Source of the DNA: IDS-8 sp964491485
GTDB lineage: Bacteria; Pseudomonadota; Gammaproteobacteria; Steroidobacterales; Woeseiaceae
Direction: 5' to 3'
Assembly (NCBI GenBank): GCA_964491485.1
Contig: CAZBGV010000096.1
Coordinates: 1-13,293 of the forward strand
Length of the DNA stretch: 13,293 bases
A model generated the notes under the pieces. That model saw nothing but the letters and a program-made list of their open reading frames with translations, had not been told where the DNA came from and ran no database searches. Positions 1-6,608 of the stretch are shown here, piece after piece (position 1 is the first letter of the stretch; each line of letters starts with the position of its first letter). A program made the position numbers and the translations under genes.

Positions 1-659
1 ACGAGCTCAACAACTCGCTCACGCCGATCCGCTCGATGGCGACGACCCTGCACACCCGCCTCACCGCCGGCGCGCCCGTCGATTCCCTGCGCGACGATCT
101 CGCCAGCAGCCTCGGCATCATCGCCTCGCGCGCGGAAGCACTCGGCCGTTTCATGACAGGCTATACCATGCTCGCCCGGCTTCCGGCGCCGCGCCGCAAA
201 CCGGTGCGCCTCGAGCCGCTGGTGCGGCGGGCGATCGCGATGGACACGCGCGCGAACGTGTTGCTCGAGGGCGAGGACGCGACGATTTCCGTGGATCCCG
301 ACCAGATCGAGCAGCTCGTCATCAACCTCGTGAAGAACGCCGTCGATGCCGCGGGTCCGCACGGCGACGTCCGCCTTCGCTGGCGGCTCGACGCGGATGC
401 GCTGCGCCTCGAGGTGCAGGACGACGGCCCGGGCCTTGCGGGAACGGACAACCTGTTCGTCCCGTTCTTCACGACCAAGCCGGGCGGGACGGGCATCGGC
501 CTCGTGCTGTGCCGGCAGATCGCCGAGGCGCACGACGGTACGCTGGTCCTCGAGAACCGGGAAGGCGCTCGCGGCTGCATCGCCCGCCTCGAGCTGCCGG
601 TCAGGCAGCCGGAAATGACGGCCGGCGGGGCGCGCCACGAGAGCTCGGCGAGCAGGTAG
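1..659 (+). CDS. Sensor histidine kinase, C-terminal catalytic part (5' truncated)
   Basis: The gene runs in from outside the window; 218 complete codons are present from base 3. The first residues read ELNNSLTPIRS, the tail of an H-box of the HE(I/L)NNSLTPI kind. Bases 1-2 (AC) fit the end of a CAC codon, so the phospho-acceptor His probably straddles the window edge. A HATPase_c domain follows: N-box DQIEQLVINLVKNAVDAA (bases about 300-353), G1 box DDGPGL, F-box FVPFFTTK and G2 box GGTGIGL. This is therefore the dimerisation/phosphotransfer and ATP-binding core of a two-component sensor. The missing N-terminus would carry the sensing and membrane parts. NNSLTPI H-boxes are common in NtrY/NtrB-like kinases that pair with sigma-54-dependent regulators, but no response regulator is in the window, so the partner is unknown. 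The family call is firm; the pathway is not. Confidence 0.95.
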   Translation, partial: ELNNSLTPIRSMATTLHTRLTAGAPVDSLRDDLASSLGIIASRAEALGRFMTGYTMLARLPAPRRKPVRLEPLVRRAIAMDTRANVLLEGEDATISVDPDQIEQLVINLVKNAVDAAGPHGDVRLRWRLDADALRLEVQDDGPGLAGTDNLFVPFFTTKPGGTGIGLVLCRQIAEAHDGTLVLENREGARGCIARLELPVRQPEMTAGGARHESSASR

Positions 660-705
660 GCACTGCGCCGCGAGCGCTGCGCGTGGCGGGCCGTGCCGGC
701 CGCAA

Positions 706-725
706 GCCGGGGCGGCCGCCCCGGC
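706..725. repeat. 20-bp perfect GC palindrome after the kinase gene
   Basis: Bases 706-725 form a perfect palindrome centred on CGGCCG, with arms GCCGGGGCGG and CCGCCCCGGC. It lies in the 122-bp gap between the kinase stop codon and the next gene. In RNA it could form a strong GC stem and act as a transcription-attenuating or 3'-protecting structure. No T-tract follows, so it is not a classic intrinsic terminator. The rest of the gap holds a near-dyad GTAAAGCGTTAC (731-742) and a weak -10-like TACACT (741-746) without a convincing -35 box. Confidence 0.45.
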
Positions 726-781
726 CGTGGCGTAAAGCGTTACACTGCCGTGAACGACCGCAGCCGGTGGAGGGCGCCGCG

Positions 782-1528
782 ATGCGCAATGCGATCTTTC
801 CCGTGGCCTGCCTGTGCCTCGCCGCGGGGTTCGTCCGGGCGGAAGACCAGGCCGTGATCGCCTCCGCCCAGGGAGACGTGATCGTGCATCCGATCGAGCA
901 CGCGAGTTTCGTGCTCGAAGCAGGCGACCAGCGGATCGCGTTCGACCCGGTCGGCGGCGCGGATCGCTCGCCCGCGCTGGACGGCGTCGATCTCGTGCTC
1001 GTCACCGACATCCACGGCGATCACTTCGATGCCGGCACGCTGGCGGCGCTCGCCGGCAACGGCGCGCGCATCGTCGCGCCGGCGGCGGTCGCCGACCGCA
1101 TGGATCCGGAGCTCGCGGCCTCGACCACGGTGCTCGCAAACGGCGAGACGACGACCGTCGACGGCGTCGCGATCGAGGCGGTGCCGATGTACAACCTGAC
1201 GAAGGCGTTCCATCCGAAGGGCCGCGGTAACGGTTACGTGCTCTCGTTGTCCGGCCTGCGCATCTACGTGAGCGGCGACACGGAGGGCACCCGCGAGATG
1301 CGCGGGCTGGAGGGCATAGACGTCGCCTTCGTGTGCATGAACCTGCCGTACACCATGGACGTGGAGCAGGCCGCGGACGCGGTCGTCGAGATGCAGCCGC
1401 GTATCGTCTACCCCTACCACTACCGCGGCGAAGACGGCTTTGCCGACGTCGATCGTTTCGCCGAGCTCGTAAAAGCCAACAACGACGCGATCGAGGTCCG
1501 GCAGCTCGACTGGTATCCGGGGAATTGA
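782..1528 (+). CDS. Secreted metallo-beta-lactamase-fold hydrolase
   Basis: A 248-aa protein with a Sec signal peptide (residues 1-20, hydrophobic IFPVACLCLAAGF, cleavage probably after VRA). The mature domain has the MBL-fold order: H36/H40 in strand 1 (VHPIEHASF), a metal motif TDIHGDHFD (75-83), a mid-protein His (H144 in LTKAFHPKG), SGDTEG with D166, and a final His in YPYHYRG (H213). This resembles the UlaG-like COG2220 group of Zn-dependent hydrolases. The motif lacks the first His of HxHxDH: Asp76 stands in its place. The ATG at 782 is preceded by GGAGG at 769-773 with 8-nt spacing, and it starts exactly at the signal peptide, so the longer open frame upstream is not coding. The small lipoprotein gene follows after 4 nt, which suggests co-transcription. 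The substrate cannot be deduced. Confidence 0.92.
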   Translation: MRNAIFPVACLCLAAGFVRAEDQAVIASAQGDVIVHPIEHASFVLEAGDQRIAFDPVGGADRSPALDGVDLVLVTDIHGDHFDAGTLAALAGNGARIVAPAAVADRMDPELAASTTVLANGETTTVDGVAIEAVPMYNLTKAFHPKGRGNGYVLSLSGLRIYVSGDTEGTREMRGLEGIDVAFVCMNLPYTMDVEQAADAVVEMQPRIVYPYHYRGEDGFADVDRFAELVKANNDAIEVRQLDWYPGN

Positions 1529-1532
1529 GCCG

Positions 1533-1913
1533 ATGCCCGCGCGTCGCACCGCACAGCTCGCGAGCGCCGCCGCGCTGCTCGGCACGCTGGCGCTCCCCGC
1601 CTGCAGCACGACGCCGCAATTCCCGGGGGCGCCGCCGGACGTCGTCGAGGATTGCCGGCGCCAGGTGACGGTCCTGACGGAAGGGGATCCCGGCAGCCGG
1701 GGCACGGAACCGCTCGCGGGGGAGACGGAGCAGCGCGGCGGCGGCGTCATCGACGAGGCGCGCGCCGCGCGCGAGGATGCGGAAGGCCGCAATCTCGCCG
1801 CGTGGCCCGCGGAAGTGCTGCTGTATCGCTGCCTCGCCGCGCGCGGCGTCGAGCTCGACGACGCGCAGAAGCGGGAGCTCGCCGAATGGGAGGCGAACCT
1901 GGATCCCGAGTGA
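1533..1913 (+). CDS. Small putative lipoprotein of unknown function
   Basis: A 126-aa protein starting 4 nt after the MBL-fold gene, so probably in the same transcript. Residues 1-23 look like a lipoprotein signal: basic start MPARR, hydrophobic ASAAALLGTLAL, then LPAC with Cys24 as the lipidation site, followed by STTPQFPG. The mature part is hydrophilic and charged. It contains two further Cys (C41 in VEDCRRQ and one in LLYRCLAARGV), which could form a disulfide in the periplasm. The C-terminus is helical and acidic (DDAQKRELAEWEANLDPE). I do not recognise the family. The signal peptide and tight spacing make it credible; no specific role can be assigned. Confidence 0.75.
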   Translation: MPARRTAQLASAAALLGTLALPACSTTPQFPGAPPDVVEDCRRQVTVLTEGDPGSRGTEPLAGETEQRGGGVIDEARAAREDAEGRNLAAWPAEVLLYRCLAARGVELDDAQKRELAEWEANLDPE

Positions 1914-1923
1914 CGCTCGGGGT
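1903..1923. terminator. Hairpin between convergent genes, possible bidirectional terminator
   Basis: CCCGAG (1905-1910) and CTCGGG (1916-1921) form a 6-bp GC stem around a 5-nt loop. The stem can be extended by a T-G and an A-T pair. It overlaps the stop codon of the small lipoprotein gene and abuts that of the facing lipoprotein gene, where a shared terminator would be expected. Neither side has a good T-tract, so termination efficiency is uncertain. Confidence 0.4.
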
Positions 1924-2873
1924 CAGTTCTCGTCGCGCCGGAAGTCGATCAGCCAGAGCGGCTGCCAGCTCTCGCCGTCGGGTGTGCGCAGCGCGAGCTG
2001 CCAATCCACGGAGCCGTCCCTGCGGCGCTCGAACCGCATGCGGCTCGGCGGAATCCCCGCGGGTCGCTCCGTAAGCAGGAACTCGCCCACGTCACCCGAG
2101 AAATGGCCGGTGAACGGCGGCCCGAACTTCGGATCGAGCGTGTCCATCCAGAAGATGCGCCATTCGTGGTCCTCGGGGTAGTACACGCGCACGCTGAAAC
2201 CGCGTATCGGCTCCGGCTGCTCCATGCCCAGCCAGAAGAAGCGGGCCTTGCCCGTGAAGTTCTCGACGAGGGCGCCGCCGTCCTCGATCAGCCGCACCTG
2301 GTTGCGGGCCGCGTAGGGCTCGAAGCGATCGCCCCGGCCGGACCAGATCCGCTGCCTGAGGTTCCAGTCGCCCAGCCAGAAATCGAACGCGCGGGCAGCG
2401 CTGCTCGTCCGCGGCTCGGGCAGGGACAGGTCGAGGGCGATCTTCCACTTGCCGCCATCCCGCTGCCAGACCGTCAGGTAGCGATGGGTGTTCGCGTCGT
2501 CTTGCTCCTCGTCGGCGGCGCGTTCGGAGTCGACCCACCAGTTGCCGACGGTGTAACCGAGCTCGTCCGGCCACAGCATGGCGGAGGCCGTGGGCTCCCG
2601 GCGCAGCCTTTCCGCGCGGCTGGCAACGGCCAGGCTCGCGGCCCGCGGGCCGACCGCGGGGTTCTTCCCGGTGCCGTACAGGAGCCCCCGGTCGGCCCAC
2701 ACGTCGGCCCAGGCCTGCGCGCCGCGCTCCGCGGAATCCCGGGCGAATTGCCGGTCGGCGACCATCAGCTCGTCCGCCTGCGGGAAGGGTTTGCCGCCCT
2801 GGCTGCCGCCGCTGCAGGCGGCGGCGCCCAGAAGGACGAGCGGCAACATGAAAGCGAAGAGCCGGCACGCCAT
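1923..2873 (-). CDS. Lipoprotein with NTF2/SnoaL-like and DUF1579-like domains
   Basis: A 316-aa protein read from the ATG at 2873. That start is supported by GGAGG (2879-2883, 5-nt spacing) and by the signal MACRLFAFMLPLVLLGAAAC, where Cys20 is the likely lipidation site. Upstream TTG and ATG codons would only add a hydrophilic extension. Residues about 35-150 resemble a DUF4440/SnoaL-like cone-barrel domain: DRQFARDSAERGAQAWADVW at the start, GNWWVD in the middle, and TVWQRDGGKWKIALDLSL at the end. Residues about 160-316 resemble DUF1579: FDFWLGDWNLR, GGALVENFTG, and a W/F-rich barrel with WRIFWMDTLDPKFGPPFTG. Both domain types can bind small ligands, but neither shows a clear catalytic set here. 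The gene is convergent with the lipoprotein gene to its left and divergent from the ferritin-like operon. Confidence 0.88.
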   Translation of the reverse strand: MACRLFAFMLPLVLLGAAACSGGSQGGKPFPQADELMVADRQFARDSAERGAQAWADVWADRGLLYGTGKNPAVGPRAASLAVASRAERLRREPTASAMLWPDELGYTVGNWWVDSERAADEEQDDANTHRYLTVWQRDGGKWKIALDLSLPEPRTSSAARAFDFWLGDWNLRQRIWSGRGDRFEPYAARNQVRLIEDGGALVENFTGKARFFWLGMEQPEPIRGFSVRVYYPEDHEWRIFWMDTLDPKFGPPFTGHFSGDVGEFLLTERPAGIPPSRMRFERRRDGSVDWQLALRTPDGESWQPLWLIDFRRDEN

Positions 2874-2901
2874 CGAATCCTCCACGTCCATCAAACGGCC
2901 G

Positions 2902-2932
2902 AGTATAGGAAACCGCGCGCCCCGCGGGCGAA
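2902..2932 (-). promoter_or_regulatory. Candidate sigma-70 promoter of the DUF1579-like lipoprotein gene
   Basis: On the minus strand TATACT (2907-2902, 5/6 to the -10 consensus) lies about 7 nt before a start site that would give a roughly 20-nt leader containing the GGAGG ribosome site. The best -35 is a weak TTCGCC (2932-2927) at a long 19-bp spacing. The call therefore rests on the -10 box and its position. Confidence 0.35.
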
Positions 2933-2942
2933 TCAGCGCCCG
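2925..2942. repeat. Small inverted repeat in the divergent intergenic region
   Basis: CGGGCG (2925-2930) and CGCCCG (2937-2942) flank a 6-base AATCAG loop. It sits between the candidate lipoprotein promoter and the 17-bp dyad of the ferritin-like operon. It could be a short hairpin or a protein site; in this GC-rich DNA chance is also possible. Confidence 0.3.
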
Positions 2943-2951
2943 GCGTAGAAA

Positions 2952-2968
2952 TTACAGCGCCGCGGTAA
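2952..2968. promoter_or_regulatory. 17-bp dyad, candidate upstream activator site
   Basis: TTACAGCGCCGCGGTAA has the symmetric form TTAC-n-GCG-n-CGC-n-GTAA, with 7 of 8 base pairs matched around C2960. Its centre is about 84 bp upstream of the start site predicted from the sigma-54 promoter at 3019-3034. Enhancer sites of NtrC-family activators typically occupy this distance and have this kind of dyad symmetry. The protein that binds is unknown. Confidence 0.55.
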
Positions 2969-3018
2969 GAATGGCCCCGGGCAACGGCCAATCCGCGCAT
3001 GCACCGCGCGGCCGGGCA

Positions 3019-3034
3019 CGGCACGGATATTGCA
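3019..3034 (+). promoter_or_regulatory. Sigma-54 (RpoN) promoter, -24/-12 elements
   Basis: The bases read CGGCACG-GATA-TTGCA against the consensus TGGCACG-N4-TTGC(A/T). Every specified position matches except the first T. The invariant GG (3020-3021) and GC (3032-3033) have the required 10-base gap. Transcription would begin near 3044, giving a leader of about 43 nt that contains AGGAGG ahead of the ATG at 3087. The orientation and distance fit the downstream ferritin-like gene pair. Sigma-54 promoters need an AAA+ activator, so this operon is probably induced by a specific signal. Confidence 0.78.
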
Positions 3035-3086
3035 CTGCGACTCCCTCTCGAATCTTCGCACACGCTTGGCGCACGCAGGAGGAACG

Positions 3087-4259
3087 ATGGCCGTCAAACT
3101 CTTCGACAACAGGGGCATCGCGCTCGAGGAGCAGATTTTCACCTGGAGGGACCTGGTTCAGAAGCCGATCAGCAAGCTCGACGACGATGCGTTCACACGC
3201 GTGCGCATCATCCTGATGAACGGCATCGAGCAGCAGGCGAACCGTTTCCAGCACATCTGCGCGCAAATGAACCGGGACCTGCGCGAGCCGCTCGCGCGGA
3301 TCCGCCGCGTCGAGCACCACCAGCAGACGATGATCAACTGGCTGTTGTCCGGCGACCACTCCCCGCTCGAAACCACCATCGGCTACGAGCAGGTAGCCAT
3401 CGAGGTGACCGCGGCGGTCGCGCAACAGGAGCCTGACGAGTACCTTGCCCAGGTGTACCGCTTCGGGCTGCTGGAGGATTTCGACCACTTGTACCGCTAT
3501 TCGGCCCTGCTCGATCGCCTCGAAGGCAAGGACGCGAACAACATCCTGCAGTCGTACACGGACGTGATTCCGGGCCGGCCGACGTCCATAGAGCACCGGC
3601 ATCCGCTCGACGACATCCGGGAGCCCTACGACCGTACGGCCGCCGACCCGGTCAGCAAGCTGAACGCGCTGACGATCATGTCCGGCGAGTACCAGACGCG
3701 CGATTACTACATGAACATCGGGCCGACGTTCACCGACCCGGTTGCGCGCCTGCTGTATGCCGAAATCGCCTCGATCGAGGAGCAGCACGTGACACAGTAC
3801 GGCTCGATCATCGATCCGGACGAAACCCTGCTGGAGAAGTGGCTGCTGTACGAGGCCAACGAGGCCTGGAACTACTACAGCTGCATGGAAGCGGAACCGA
3901 ATCCGCGCATCAAAGCCATCTGGGAGCGCTTCCTCGAGTACGAGCTCGGCCACGTCCGGGTCGTGAGCGAGCTGTTCAAGCAGCACGAGAAGCGCGATCC
4001 GGCCGAGATTCTCCCCGAGGCGCTGCCGGACCCGATTCCGTACGAAAGCCAGCGGGATTTCGTGCGAGAGACGCTGCAGCAGGAAGTCGACCTGAGCGCC
4101 GCACGGACCGAGTTCGTATCCCGCGCCGAGGAGACGGAGGAGACGCGGAAATACCGCCAGACGCTGAATTCCGAGGGCTCGCCGTCCGACGCGGTCGCGG
4201 CCGGCTACCGGTGGCGGCCCGGGACGGAACTTACGAAAGACCAGGCGCAAGCCGCCTGA
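3087..4259 (+). CDS. Ferritin-like diiron-type protein (long, 390 aa)
   Basis: The ATG at 3087 follows AGGAGG (3077-3082) with 4-nt spacing; the frame is open further upstream but lacks a better start. The protein is almost entirely helical and has no signal peptide or membrane segment, so it is cytoplasmic. The C-terminal half carries a plausible ferritin-type metal set: E201 (SGEYQTRDYY), E231xxH234 (IEEQH), E256 or E259 (LLYEANEAWNYY) and E286xxH289 (YELGH). The N-terminal half has further Glu/His-rich helices (E48, E76-H77-H78, E106, D131xxH134), so there may be a second, related bundle. It is much longer than classical ferritins (about 170 aa). Likely roles are iron or oxygen chemistry or stress protection, but no reaction can be named. 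It is followed after 22 bp by another ferritin-like gene under the same sigma-54 promoter. Confidence 0.85.
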   Translation: MAVKLFDNRGIALEEQIFTWRDLVQKPISKLDDDAFTRVRIILMNGIEQQANRFQHICAQMNRDLREPLARIRRVEHHQQTMINWLLSGDHSPLETTIGYEQVAIEVTAAVAQQEPDEYLAQVYRFGLLEDFDHLYRYSALLDRLEGKDANNILQSYTDVIPGRPTSIEHRHPLDDIREPYDRTAADPVSKLNALTIMSGEYQTRDYYMNIGPTFTDPVARLLYAEIASIEEQHVTQYGSIIDPDETLLEKWLLYEANEAWNYYSCMEAEPNPRIKAIWERFLEYELGHVRVVSELFKQHEKRDPAEILPEALPDPIPYESQRDFVRETLQQEVDLSAARTEFVSRAEETEETRKYRQTLNSEGSPSDAVAAGYRWRPGTELTKDQAQAA

Positions 4260-4281
4260 CGCACGACACAGGAGTGAATCA

Positions 4282-5034
4282 ATGGCGAAGTCACCAGAAT
4301 TGGGCAGAAACCGCACGGGCATCGACATGTCGCCGATGCACAGCGAGCGCATGATCAGTGGCGCCAGGGAGCTCACCCCGCCGGGGCCCGACGACGGGCT
4401 CGGCGCCGCGGAAATTGAGCGCCAGTACCTCAGGGAGGCGGATCCGGTCGGATCCGTCCCCATGCCGGGCACCTTGCGCGGTGCCCTGAAGACCGGCGCG
4501 AAGAAAGCCACGGGTAAGAACCCGGAGCTCTTCCTCAACAAGCTGGGCCAGCGCCTGGCGTTCGAGCGCAGCGGCGTCAGGCTTTACGAAAGCGTGATCA
4601 CGCGCTGCGAGGTGGCCGACCAGATGCATGGGGCCGGGCCGGTGACCGCGGACGAGCTGCAGCACATCCGCGACGAGGAGATGCAGCATTTCCGCCTCGT
4701 CAGCGACGTGATGGAATCGCTCGGGGCGGATCCCACCGCCGAGACGCCGGATGCCGACGTGATCGGCGTCGCGTCGATGGGCATCCAGAAAGTGCTGAAC
4801 GATCCGCGCACCACCATCGCGCAATGCCTCGAAATGCTCCTGACCATGGAGATCACCGACAACGCGGCCTGGGAGCTCCTGATCCGGCTCGCCGAGGAGA
4901 TGGGGCTCAAGGACGCTTCGGAGCAGTTCCAGCGCGCGCTCGAGCAGGAGAAGGAGCACCTGATGACGGTGCGCTCGTGGCTGGAGGAGATGACGATGGC
5001 GGAGGCACGCCGCGGCGCGGAGGCCCGCCACTGA
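4282..5034 (+). CDS. Ferritin-like domain protein (250 aa)
   Basis: The ATG at 4282 is preceded by AGGAG (4270-4274) at 7-nt spacing. Residues 1-80 form a polar extension (SPELGRNRTGIDMSP ... DPVGSVPMPGTLRGALK). Residues about 83-240 form a four-helix bundle with a full ferritin-like ligand pattern: E95 (LAFERSG), E133xxH136 (EEMQH), E190 (LLTMEITDN) and E223xxH226 (EKEH). E-to-ExxH spacings are 38 and 33, typical of diiron carboxylate proteins. A second ExxH (ELQH, 125-128) lies in the same helix as the first. There is no export signal, so it is cytoplasmic. It is not a sequence duplicate of the preceding gene and only shares its ligand type, so the two may form a hetero-complex. The 22-bp gap and shared promoter indicate one operon. 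Function is unproven; iron handling or stress defence is the best inference. Confidence 0.88.
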   Translation: MAKSPELGRNRTGIDMSPMHSERMISGARELTPPGPDDGLGAAEIERQYLREADPVGSVPMPGTLRGALKTGAKKATGKNPELFLNKLGQRLAFERSGVRLYESVITRCEVADQMHGAGPVTADELQHIRDEEMQHFRLVSDVMESLGADPTAETPDADVIGVASMGIQKVLNDPRTTIAQCLEMLLTMEITDNAAWELLIRLAEEMGLKDASEQFQRALEQEKEHLMTVRSWLEEMTMAEARRGAEARH

Positions 5035-5046
5035 GGTGTCCGTTGC

Positions 5047-5069
5047 CGGCCGCCGTGCCTATGCGGCCG
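5047..5069. terminator. Hairpin between convergent genes, possible terminator
   Basis: CGGCCGC (5047-5053) pairs with GCGGCCG (5063-5069) around a 9-nt loop. It lies just past the ferritin-like operon and spans the stop codon of the facing decarboxylase gene. A T-tract is missing on both sides, so it may act as a weak or factor-assisted terminator for the two converging transcripts. Confidence 0.35.
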
Positions 5070-6537
5070 CGAGCTCTGCCGCGTAATGGTGCAGGAGGTC
5101 GAGCGCGAGCTCGATCTCCTGCAGGTGCGTGCGAAAGTGCAGCACGGCGAGCCGGAGGGTGAAGCGCCCTTCGAGCAGCGTCGAGGAAATGAACACGCGT
5201 CCGTCGTGCTGGATGGCCGCCAGCAGCCGCCGGTTGAAGTCATCCGCGTCGCCGCGCGGCGGCTCGTAGCGATAGGTTACGACCGAGAGATCGGGCGGCG
5301 GCCCGGTCTGCCAGCCCGGCGATTCGGCGAGGCGCGCATGGAACCAGCGCGCGAGCGCGAGCTTTTCCTCCAGCGCGGCGCGAAACGGCGCGAGCCCGAA
5401 CAGCTTGAGCGGCAGCCACAGGCGCAGGCCGCGGAACGGGCGCGACAGCTCGGGTGACAGGTCGGCGGGGGAGAGCTCGACCTCGGGCCGGAAGGCGTCC
5501 TGCATGTAGTTCGCGTGGTAGCGGTTGGCGGCGGCCAGCCGCTCGCGGTCGCGCACGACGAGCGCACCGCTGCCGAACGGCAGGAACAGCCCCTTGTGCG
5601 GATCGATCACGGCGGAGTCCGAGCGCTCGATGCCGGCCAGCGCGGCCCGGCCGCCCGGGCACAGCAGGAACGCGCCGCCGTAGGCCGCATCGACGTGCAG
5701 CCACAGCGCTTCTGCCGCGGCGATGTCCGCGATCTCGTTCACCGGGTCGACTGCACCGACGTCGGTCGTGCCGGCGGTCGCGAGGGCGAGCCACGGGACG
5801 AGCCCTGCCTTGCGATCGGCCGCGACGGCGCCGGCGAGCGCGTCCGCGCGCATGCGGTAGCGCGTGTCGACCGGCACGCTGCGGCGCACGCACTCCGACA
5901 GCCCGGCGATGCGCAGCGCCTTGTCCATCGAATGATGGCGCTGCTCGCTCATGTAGACGACGTGCCGCGGCAGGTTCGCGGCCTTGATGCCGTGCGCCTC
6001 GCGCGCGGCGACCACGGCGCTCAGGTTGGCGATGCTGCCGCCCGAGGTGAGATCGCCGCCGGCCGTCTCGCGCGGATAGCCGACGACCTCCGCGAGCCAC
6101 TGCACAAGGCGCATCTCCAGGCGCACGGCGCCCGGCGCGGCGAAGAAAACGCCGGAGTAGCGGTTGGTGACATCGGCGAGGAAATCGCCGAGCGCGGACG
6201 GGTAGAGGCCGCCGCCCGGAATGTAGCCGAAGGACCCCGGCGACGCGGCGTTGATCCCGGGCGCGATCACTTCCTCGTCGAGGATCGCAAGCGCGCTTTC
6301 GATCGCGAGCGGCTCTTCGCCGAAAGGCTTGGCGAGCGCCCCGTCCGGGTCGCCGAAGCCCGCGCGGAAGGCCGGCAGCTCGCCGAGGTTCTCGAGCAGG
6401 CGCTCCGTGCGTTCGGCCACGGCCTCGCGCCAGCGCGCACGCGTCTCGGCCGGCGGATCGAGCCGGCGCGCTTCGCGCTCCAAAGCCAGCAACGCATCCC
6501 GCGTGCTCGCCTCCTGCCTGGTGTCCTGTGTGCCCAT
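5059..6537 (-). CDS. Group II pyridoxal-phosphate-dependent decarboxylase (aromatic-L-amino-acid decarboxylase family)
   Basis: A 492-aa protein, the usual length for the family. Landmarks in order: SPGSFGYIPGGGLYPSALGD (99-118, substrate-side loop), TSGGSIANLSAVVAAR (164-179, phosphate-binding turn), SEQRHHSMDKA with H202 (expected to stack on the PLP ring), TAGTT (254-258), HVDAAYGG with D283 (binds the pyridine nitrogen), and DPHKG with K315 (the Schiff-base lysine). All catalytic features are present, so it should be an active cytoplasmic enzyme converting an amino acid to an amine plus CO2. The substrate could be aromatic, acidic or diaminobutyrate-like and cannot be chosen from sequence. 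Typical enzymes read DPHKW where this one has DPHKG. The ATG at 6537 has no Shine-Dalgarno sequence and lies right at the predicted transcription start. No amine transporter or pathway gene is adjacent. Confidence 0.93.
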   Translation of the reverse strand: MGTQDTRQEASTRDALLALEREARRLDPPAETRARWREAVAERTERLLENLGELPAFRAGFGDPDGALAKPFGEEPLAIESALAILDEEVIAPGINAASPGSFGYIPGGGLYPSALGDFLADVTNRYSGVFFAAPGAVRLEMRLVQWLAEVVGYPRETAGGDLTSGGSIANLSAVVAAREAHGIKAANLPRHVVYMSEQRHHSMDKALRIAGLSECVRRSVPVDTRYRMRADALAGAVAADRKAGLVPWLALATAGTTDVGAVDPVNEIADIAAAEALWLHVDAAYGGAFLLCPGGRAALAGIERSDSAVIDPHKGLFLPFGSGALVVRDRERLAAANRYHANYMQDAFRPEVELSPADLSPELSRPFRGLRLWLPLKLFGLAPFRAALEEKLALARWFHARLAESPGWQTGPPPDLSVVTYRYEPPRGDADDFNRRLLAAIQHDGRVFISSTLLEGRFTLRLAVLHFRTHLQEIELALDLLHHYAAELAAA

Positions 6538-6544
6538 GGCTGCC

Positions 6545-6573
6545 AGAGTAGCGCGCGGCCGGGATTTCGTCAG
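6545..6573 (-). promoter_or_regulatory. Candidate sigma-70 promoter of the decarboxylase gene
   Basis: The minus strand reads CTGACG (6573-6568), a 17-bp spacer, then TACTCT (6550-6545). The -10 box ends 7 nt before the A of the ATG at 6537, which is the normal distance to a start site. The predicted mRNA therefore begins at or within a base or two of the start codon, in agreement with the missing ribosome-binding site. Confidence 0.45.
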
Positions 6574-6608
6574 GGGCCAGCATCGCCGCGCACCCCTTCG
6601 TACCCGTC

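Noticed and set aside
2952..4541. 529-aa minus-strand open frame opposite the ferritin-like operon
   Set aside because: It would run through the sigma-54 promoter and opposite a strongly supported gene. Its sequence has no recognisable motif.
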